This document shows, piece by piece, positions 59,301-64,000 of a DNA stretch of 64,000 nt (its first letter is position 1; the number at the start of each line of letters is the position of its first letter). Both the position numbers and the translations under genes were made by a program. Under the pieces are notes generated by a model. That model was not told the DNA's origin. It saw nothing but the letters and a program-made list of their open reading frames with translations, and did no database searches. The stretch comes from Acanthopleura granulata. Taxonomy: Eukaryota > Mollusca > Polyplacophora > Chitonida > Chitonidae. Location of the stretch: assembly GCA_016165875.1 (NCBI GenBank), contig JABBOT010000005.1:1073823-1137822 (forward strand), written 5' to 3'.

Positions 59301-59531
59301 TGTCTCTGTTCCCGATGGTGTTGCCAGATTACCATAAAGCTTCTTCAAAGCCACATCTTGTTGCTTTTTCTGTGTCTCTGCCAGTTTGGCTTGGAACTGT
59401 TGTTTCTTCTCGGCAATGAGCTTCTCTTGGGCGGACATCTGTTCCAGCTTCATGCTGACATTTGTTCCCATGGCCCTGCCTCGGCCTGATCCTCCTGAGA
59501 TCCCACCGCTGTTCCACTGCCAATGAGACAT
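44304..59531 (-). CDS. SUGP1: SUGP1 (SF4) splicing factor, 14 coding exons
   Basis: Spliceosomal protein that in human activates DHX15 through its G-patch and aids branch-site recognition with SF3B1. Coding exons in order: 59531-59281, 58963-58800, 58364-57156, 56994-56940, 56409-56330, 55882-55780, 55061-54946, 54550-54455, 53611-53472, 52509-52335, 50782-50685, 48359-48205, 46421-46292, 44330-44304; 2799 nt, 932 residues, every junction GT-AG and in frame. Order: coiled N-terminus, [11 protein letters not shown] motif, proline-rich region (about 139-541), one SURP (about 587-650), basic [56 protein letters not shown]-patch (about 852-896), C-terminus [13 protein letters not shown]. Human SUGP1 (645 residues) has two SURPs and no long proline-rich exon. 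Introns 9, 10, 11 and 13 hold minisatellites at their 5' ends. Confidence 0.94.
44928..46291 (-). repeat. 50-bp minisatellite at the 5' splice site of SUGP1 intron 13
   Basis: 28 successive units spaced exactly 50 bp (landmark ctgtaggc, with variants, at 44961, 45011 and onward to 46311), counting the exon copy itself. On the minus strand each unit is 36 nt copied from the end of exon 13 ([12 protein letters not shown]) plus 14 nt of intron, gtaagtctatccag. Of 27 donor positions, 22 keep GTAAG or GTGAG, one is GTAGG and four have lost GT. A 200-bp four-unit higher-order repeat is visible at 45001, 45201 and 45401. Confidence 0.95.
46292..46421 (-). CDS. SUGP1: SUGP1 exon 13 (end of G-patch)
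   Basis: After 'tgtgttgtcag' it encodes [18 protein letters not shown], then [20 protein letters not shown] and NPL, and ends CTG|gtaagt in phase 0. Its last 36 nt are the source of the 50-bp minisatellite. Confidence 0.95.
48205..48359 (-). CDS. SUGP1: SUGP1 exon 12 (G-patch core)
   Basis: After 'gttgttgaaaag' it encodes [19 protein letters not shown] and the glycine-rich [20 protein letters not shown] of the G-patch; ends CAACAA|gtaagt. Intron 12 (46422-48204) lacks a minisatellite. Confidence 0.95.
48761..50684 (-). repeat. 42-bp minisatellite at the 5' splice site of SUGP1 intron 11
   Basis: About 46 units of 42 bp. The array starts with the genuine donor (TACAAG|gtgagatgatgggg), and nearly every unit repeats gtgagatgatgggg. 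Two unit types alternate, one with 'cgtctgtgggagata' and one with 'cacaagggtgata'. Because 42 is a multiple of three and units lack stops, long meaningless frames run through the array on the plus strand. A few units are shortened (near 48900 and 50160). Confidence 0.93.
50685..50782 (-). CDS. SUGP1: SUGP1 exon 11
   Basis: After 'gtttcctgtag' it encodes [19 protein letters not shown] and [14 protein letters not shown], nearly identical to the human block before the G-patch. Ends AAG|gtgaga in phase 0. Confidence 0.95.
51323..52334 (-). repeat. 77/48-bp minisatellite at the 5' splice site of SUGP1 intron 10
   Basis: Fifteen donors, counting the genuine one, at 'acttaccc' landmarks from 51367 to 52329: ten spacings of 77 bp and four of 48 bp. 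On the minus strand the full unit is gtaagtctgtgatgggg (17 nt of intron) plus 60 nt copied from the end of exon 10 ([16 protein letters not shown]). The short unit lacks one 29-bp block. A 327-bp higher-order repeat (48+77+48+77+77) occurs twice. All fifteen donors keep GGTAAGT. Confidence 0.95.
52335..52509 (-). CDS. SUGP1: SUGP1 exon 10
   Basis: After 'tttgttttag' it encodes [40 protein letters not shown] and NEMQATK, and ends AAGG|gtaagt in phase 1. Human has [23 protein letters not shown] here. The identical donor recurs 14 times downstream in the intron. Confidence 0.93.
53091..53408 (-). repeat. 65-bp minisatellite near the 5' end of SUGP1 intron 9
   Basis: Five units of about 65 bp with landmark 'gacgacagtgcttatatgg' at 65-bp steps. 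The array begins some 63 bp inside the intron and does not contain the donor or exon sequence, unlike the arrays in introns 10, 11 and 13. Confidence 0.93.
53472..53611 (-). CDS. SUGP1: SUGP1 exon 9
   Basis: After 'cattgatgtttcag' it encodes a proline-rich linker, [13 protein letters not shown], then [13 protein letters not shown] (human SDAQKKQLKEQQE); ends GAG|gtgaac in phase 0. Confidence 0.92.
54455..54550 (-). CDS. SUGP1: SUGP1 exon 8 (basic KKKKSRWG motif)
   Basis: After 'gtgtttaacag', phase 1-1. [11 protein letters not shown] corresponds to human KRKRKSRWGPEED, where the nuclear localisation signal and the SRWG motif shared by branch-site factors lie. Confidence 0.88.
54946..55061 (-). 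CDS. SUGP1: SUGP1 exon 7 (second half of SURP)
   Basis: After 'tgtgttgtag' it encodes [20 protein letters not shown] (human FSFLYEPNSQGYKYYRQKL), completing the SURP helix bundle, then an acidic linker. Phase 2 to 1. Confidence 0.92.
55494..55562 (-). repeat. Degraded SINE remnant
   Basis: 'tttatttaactgatgttttg', 'tactcaataacacttcattc' in reverse orientation; recognisable but heavily mutated. In SUGP1 intron 6. Confidence 0.5.
55780..55882 (-). CDS. SUGP1: SUGP1 exon 6 (first half of SURP)
   Basis: After 'gtttttccaccag' it encodes [20 protein letters not shown] and DNKDNPTYR (human KLARFVAEGGPELEKVA, DYKDNPAF). Ends ACAG|gtaaca in phase 2, splitting SURP inside its conserved core. Confidence 0.92.
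56330..56409 (-). CDS. SUGP1: SUGP1 exon 5
   Basis: After 'gcttaccacag' it encodes [26 protein letters not shown]; human has [20 protein letters not shown]. Phase 2 to 1. Confidence 0.82.
56940..56994 (-). CDS. SUGP1: SUGP1 exon 4 (55 nt)
   Basis: After 'tttttgttgtag' it encodes [17 protein letters not shown]; ends AGAG|gtaagc. Assigned by splice sites and phase continuity (1 to 2); sequence conservation is weak. Confidence 0.72.
57156..58364 (-). CDS. SUGP1: SUGP1 exon 3: 403-codon proline-rich exon
   Basis: Phase 1-1, from 'cttttgtctttcag' to 'CCCAG|gtgggt'. It starts [16 protein letters not shown], then runs through low-complexity Pro/Gly/His/Gln segments ([28 protein letters not shown]) and closes [14 protein letters not shown]. 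Such sequence can bind SH3, WW, EVH1 or profilin domains and may promote condensates. It nearly accounts for the 290-residue excess over human SUGP1. The exon is GC-rich; open frames on its other strand are by-products of composition. Confidence 0.88.
58800..58963 (-). CDS. SUGP1: SUGP1 exon 2
   Basis: After 'cactgttcag' it encodes [20 protein letters not shown] and [19 protein letters not shown]; the latter matches human KFANDGSFLQQFLKLQKAQ. Ends GCAA|gtgagt in phase 1. Confidence 0.92.
59281..59531 (-). CDS. SUGP1: SUGP1 exon 1, start codon
   Basis: The ATG at 59531 opens 83 codons plus two bases: [10 protein letters not shown], a Gly/Arg stretch, then a charged helix ([18 protein letters not shown]) like human EELIAQKKREIEAKME. 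Ends AAACT|gtaaga. An acceptor 'gcgtttgttttcag' lies 11 nt upstream of the ATG, so a non-coding 5' exon exists further right. Confidence 0.88.
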
Positions 59532-59551
59532 GCTTTTTACTCTGAAAACAA

Positions 59552-62340
59552 ACGCATATCAGATGCATTTACTTAAACACAGGTAGCCATAATCTTCAAA
59601 GTGATCTTATTTTACGTCGTAACTTTTGTGCCTGCGCCACTCAAATCAGAATGGCTGCAACTAAAATTTGTCAAGTAATTTTTCGTGTTCACTTCCAACA
59701 TTTAATTTAACTGAACTAACCTATGACACTTACGAAAATGAGATGAACCTGAACACAATGTTACCTAGTCCTGTGGTACTCAAATTCCACAGCTAAGACT
59801 TGTCCTACATATATACTGTAACGTGTGGCGATGATGTCTGACTTTCACACTGACTGTTGACGGCCAAGAAACAAGCCCAACATGGATTAAAAGCACTAAT
59901 AAAGATACTCCCAAGAGACATCTGTGATTACATACTATGTCATTTAGCCCAAGGTAACTCCAATCTGAGTTTATAGCCTGACATAGCATATTTCGCAAGT
60001 GAAAGCTGCCAGAAATCTGTCCCTTGTCATAATGTGTTCATGTCGTCGCAGAGACCAGAATAACTTAGATTAGCTAAATGTCATGGTGTGTAAACCACAA
60101 ATGTTTCCAAAGAGTAGTTTTAAGATCATGTTAGGCTTGTTTCACTGGACAAAGAATGCCGGTCTGAAAGTCAGACAGCTCTGCCAAGGGCTAGCATATA
60201 CACATAGCCAGATGGACTTAATGTGTCCTTGTTGAAGCTCTGACATTCATCACAACACTGTGATTCTTGAAAACATCTGGAAACACTGGTGTTTTCATTG
60301 TCATATGTTGGAACAACTTTAATCTTCATAATACAACCAAAAAGAATATAACTAGAACCCAAGGGCTATGAAATGGGTCTATTGCTCTTCTTCTAATTTT
60401 ATTCTTCTTGTAACTAGTGACCAGTTGTCTTCCAGTACAACTGGTTGGTCTTCTCCACGCACAAAGTGCCTATCTGTTATTTTGTCCATAATGGGGAACC
60501 CAGCAGCAGTATTTTGCACCACTTTATGTCGATCTTTTCTTCCCCATGTAAAGACATTAGTTTAAAGAGAATGCATTGCACTACAACGTCATATTATGAT
60601 ATACTGTAAGACTGTACACATTTTCCCTGACAAAATTTTGCAACTAAGTCCTTTCCATTTCTATTTGTTAGGTTAGTGTGAGAGAATATATCACCACTGC
60701 TTGTAACTGGTAAGGGGCATCAGTTAAACATATTTTGTCAACTGAAAACTGGCACCATCTGATTGCAGTTTGAGGACTGACAGCTGACTTGAGACCTTGC
60801 AGAAAATCACTCAACTGCTATCATTAATGTTATGGAAATTTACTGTTATGCACAAAACTCCGTATAAAACTTATCAACAAATGTAGTATAGTCATATGAA
60901 CTGTATGTACACAGAAATTACTCTAAAAGGCAAAGAAATAGATTATTTAAAAAAGTTTACAGTTTTATCATTCAACATCAGATCTAACAGTTATTTTGTA
61001 TGTTAAAATTGCTAATTTGAACAAGACATTTGATTTGTGAAGTTGGGGAAGAGGCATTTTCAAGAAGCATATATTCATGTATACTAAACCCCAAATCCAG
61101 CGATCTGTAGATGGCTGTGGGTTCCCCCTGGGCTCTGTCAAGTTTTCTCCCACTATAACTCAACATTTAAAATCATATGAACCTGGGCACATTCCTTCCA
61201 ATACAGAATTAAGACTGTCCAGATAGCTGCACATGTTTCAGGATATTTGTTTAATAATATATGCTCATTAAAATTCTATAATAGCAATCAAATGCCTGCA
61301 GGCACTGCTATGTACAGAACCACTATTTAAGTTACCCTGTTACAGAAGGCAAAGAGATTGCATGTGAGCTTTGCTTGGAAACCGTGAAAGTCGTGTACCT
61401 AACCTATGTACTTTTTTGTAATATTTATAAAGTTAAATATGTTCTTATTCTATTATAACATTGTTTATATATATCAGGGTGTTCATTTGTAGCCAGCATG
61501 CAGCGATTTTTGGGTGGCAAAACCGCCAGTGCATACTAAAGCTGATAAGAAAATAAAAAGATAATATGGTGTTGTTGTTGTTTCGCTCTTGTGACAGAAG
61601 ACGCTTGTACCTTTTTCACTGTAAAAGCCTCATTTTCACACACTTTTGCCTCTGCGCAAAATCTTGTGCTTATTACTTAGATGATAATACTTTATATCGA
61701 GTGACTAAGTTGATTACTTAATCTTCTTGACTTACAAAAAAATTGCATGTTTTCCAACTGCAAGTGACATTTCCTGTGTGGCTTGTGCGCAGGCTGTAAA
61801 AGTGACAGACAACGTACCTGTTCGATATTCTTGGGCAGTAACCCAAGAGTTCAAGGTCTGATGACTTTCACATTATTCTTTATTTCCACCATTTTAATAA
61901 CTACACAAGCGCTCGATTGCCGCAAGGTAGGCCTAAATACAATTAGGAACTGTAAAATACATCCATGTAGGCTACCTAGGGTATGTAGGCTACATACCAA
62001 ACCACAGGTAGTCACGGTATGTGACATTTACCATTACCATCCTTAAAATAGCGCAGGCGTATTTGATAATTTTCGGGATGCGAAACCAGAAGGATGATAA
62101 ATGAAAGCACCACTCCCAGACATAATTAAAAGTTATATTCACCTGCATAATCACTGCGTATAAATGCCCACAAAATAATGAAGAAAACATCATGAAAGGA
62201 AGCTAATATCTGACCATAACCCATGGTCTATTTTGTTAACCGCACTGACACAGAGTACTTTGGTGAAACTACTTCCGGAAATTTCTCCACACTACTTCCA
62301 GAAATTTCTCCACATTTATTCATGCCTTTATAATGGGCCT
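59552..62340. other. Probable SUGP1 5' UTR intron and upstream flank
   Basis: No coding region recognised. A SINE fragment lies at 61098-61165. The non-coding first exon and promoter of SUGP1 should be here or beyond, but I cannot place them. Confidence 0.4.
61098..61165 (+). repeat. SINE body fragment
   Basis: 'gtagatggctgtgggttccc', 'cctgggctctgtcaagtttt' and 'ctcccactataact' correspond to the SINE centre; both ends are missing. Confidence 0.65.
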
Positions 62341-62349
62341 CTCACCAAT

Positions 62350-62446
62350 TAGAGACTGCAGACATCTGTGCATTCGGACGTGTCGCCCATGGTAACGCTA
62401 CTGGCTATTACACTGCAGTGAAAACAAACCTGGTCGTCATCTTGAA
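62350..62446 (-). repeat. Inverted duplication, left arm
   Basis: Its reverse complement is similar (roughly 80 percent by eye) to 62768-62865: shared 'tttgttttcac', 'agcgttaccatggg.gacac' and 'ctgcagtctc'. The arms are separated by about 320 bp. Confidence 0.7.
62382..62396 (+). promoter_or_regulatory. RFX-type X-box
   Basis: GTCGCC-CAT-GGTAAC fits the RFX consensus GTNRCC-N(0-3)-RGYAAC exactly. RFX factors often drive ciliary genes. No target gene is identified; the site lies in the left arm of the inverted duplication. Confidence 0.45.
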
Positions 62447-62767
62447 TTTACTTTGCAAACTAAGACGTAAAGACGTAAAGCTATTTTCCAAATTGTGGAC
62501 CGTGTCCCAGCAGAGATGTCATACAGTACTTCCACTCTTTGCAAGGTGCTGCTGAAGAGAGATACTTACTGGATACGGTGGGACTGGAAAAATGTCAGGT
62601 TGCCAGTGGGTGTCTAGGTAGATCAGCCATTTAAATGGCCACCTGTTCAGTTCGAAGGATAATTTGTGATCTGTACTCATATTGTGGTTTGTATGCTCAA
62701 CAATTCAACGCAAGACTTGGGCATCATTAAGAGGGAGAAATAGCTGACGTCTGTATGTTTAGAAAAA

Positions 62768-62865
62768 TTCAAAATGATGGACAGATTTGTTTTCACCACC
62801 ATGTTACAGCGCGTAGCATTACCATGGACGACACGCCCGAATGCCCGAACGTCCACAGTCTCGAA
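62768..62865 (+). repeat. Inverted duplication, right arm
   Basis: Partner of 62350-62446. Its X-box equivalent (62818-62832, minus strand GTCGTC-CAT-GGTAAT) has decayed at two positions. Confidence 0.7.
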
Positions 62866-63097
62866 TAGACACAAGGCTTTCTTTCTTGATTACACATTAG
62901 TTTACTTGAGATATGTGCAGGTTTTGCTGAGAGAACTTCCATCAACTTTGAATTTGGAAATCTACAGTGATTTTGTTGACTTTCGGCAATGAATGCCCAA
63001 ATTTTACACTAACACATTGAGTCTTTCTAGATGAGGTATGTTAGCATACTGCAGGTCTCAGACAGGGAATCTGAGCATCACAGAGGCACAAGTCAGT

Positions 63098-63245
63098 TCT
63101 ATTTATTTATTTATTTGATTGGTGTTTTAAACCATACTCAAGAATATTTCACTTATACGATGGCGGCCAGCATTATGGTGGGAAGAAACCGAGTAGAGCC
63201 TAGGGATCTGCAGGTTGCTGGCAGATCTTCCCACACAAGTCAATT
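63098..63245 (-). repeat. SINE copy, 3' two thirds
   Basis: Reverse orientation: ATTT tail, 'gattggtgttttaaacca', 'tactcaagaatatttcac', 'atacgatggcggccagcatt', 'caggttgctggcagatcttc'. Head missing. Confidence 0.9.
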
Positions 63246-64000
63246 TTAATGCAAATTCATACATCTGAGACATCTCAGATGTGTGTCCCTGATCTGAATG
63301 ACGAATGAAAGTGAAAGACGAATGAAAGTGAATTACAAGACTATAGTTATATAATAGCCCGCGAAGTGAGTAAAACGGTATGAGATGTGGACACATCTGT
63401 CAGTGAATCCTCATTACTGTCTTGAAAAATGAAGTGGTCAACTTTTGACTAACTGAAAAGTCATTCCCCAGTCACATACGAAGTGTCAAACGTAACAATT
63501 CCTGTGGATAATTCGTCCTATGACTTCTTGTTTCTATGTTAACATTGAATAAAACACCAATAAGTACCTGAATCGTCGTTAAATGAGAGATTTTCACCAT
63601 TTTTTAGCCAGGTTCACAGGGTGCCCCCATACTGAAACTAGACCTTGTGAAATCTCTTGATCATGTCACCTACAAGCACCTGCCAGACCAAGCCCGAAGG
63701 TTAATTTTATGCACAGAGATTGCCGACTATTGCTATAAAAGACTTGGCAATCTAAGATCACAATCAATCTGCTGTGCAGGCTTAGTGGTACCATCACATT
63801 TCATATTATAATATAATGAAAGCTAGGACTGCATGTTACCAAGGTGCTTTAAAATTTACCTTGTTCATCAGTCTCACATAGATTCGGGGAGGCAGGAACA
63901 TGAAGGAGGTAGATGGTTGAAACTCACGCCAGGTTAATTGAGAGATGCCAGAGGAATCAGTATTTCTGATCAATGTTGGAATTTTCAAGCCTAGATGGAC
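63246..64000. other. Right flank, nothing recognised
   Basis: Short frames only; no repeat or gene identified up to the window edge. Confidence 0.4.

Overview
The window is animal nuclear DNA. Protein-coding genes are split by GT-AG introns, the introns are AT-rich, and at least fourteen full or partial copies of one tRNA-derived SINE are scattered through it. The SINE tail (ends like 'gtaaaacaccaatcaaataaa') is of a kind I recall from mollusc and brachiopod genomes, so I infer a lophotrochozoan, probably a mollusc; this is not proven here.

Layout from left to right. (1) 2.9-3.3 kb, minus: the first coding exon of an F-box gene resembling FBXO33; the rest of the gene lies off the left edge or was not recognised. 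(2) 7.2-15.3 kb, minus: a ten-exon gene for a type I membrane protein with a signal peptide, a Ser/Thr/Asn-rich mucin-like ectodomain, one membrane helix and a basic-then-acidic tail. Its ectodomain grew by duplication of phase 1-1 exons, one step of which is recent. (3) 18.4-39.5 kb, plus: MRPL24 (mitochondrial ribosomal protein uL24m) in five coding exons. Its 14 kb first intron carries a complete intronless adenosine kinase gene on the same strand (25.0-26.1 kb). (4) 44.3-59.5 kb, minus: a complete SUGP1 (SURP and G-patch splicing factor) in 14 coding exons, about 932 residues, including a single 403-codon proline-rich exon. (5) 59.6-64 kb: no gene recognised; it holds a SINE and an inverted duplication carrying an RFX-type X-box.

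The most unusual structure is in SUGP1. Introns 10, 11 and 13 each contain a large minisatellite that starts exactly at the 5' splice site. In two of them the repeat unit is the last 36-60 nt of the upstream exon plus the first 14-17 nt of the intron, so exon end and splice donor are copied 15 and 27 times. A fourth, shorter array lies just inside intron 9. The gene for a splicing factor therefore carries dozens of consensus decoy donors next to its own splice sites.

The genes do not form a shared pathway. MRPL24 acts in mitochondrial translation, adenosine kinase in purine salvage, SUGP1 in branch-site recognition, and the F-box protein presumably in ubiquitin ligation. Exon boundaries were set by eye from splice-site consensus, reading-frame continuity and remembered family sequences; no alignment was run.
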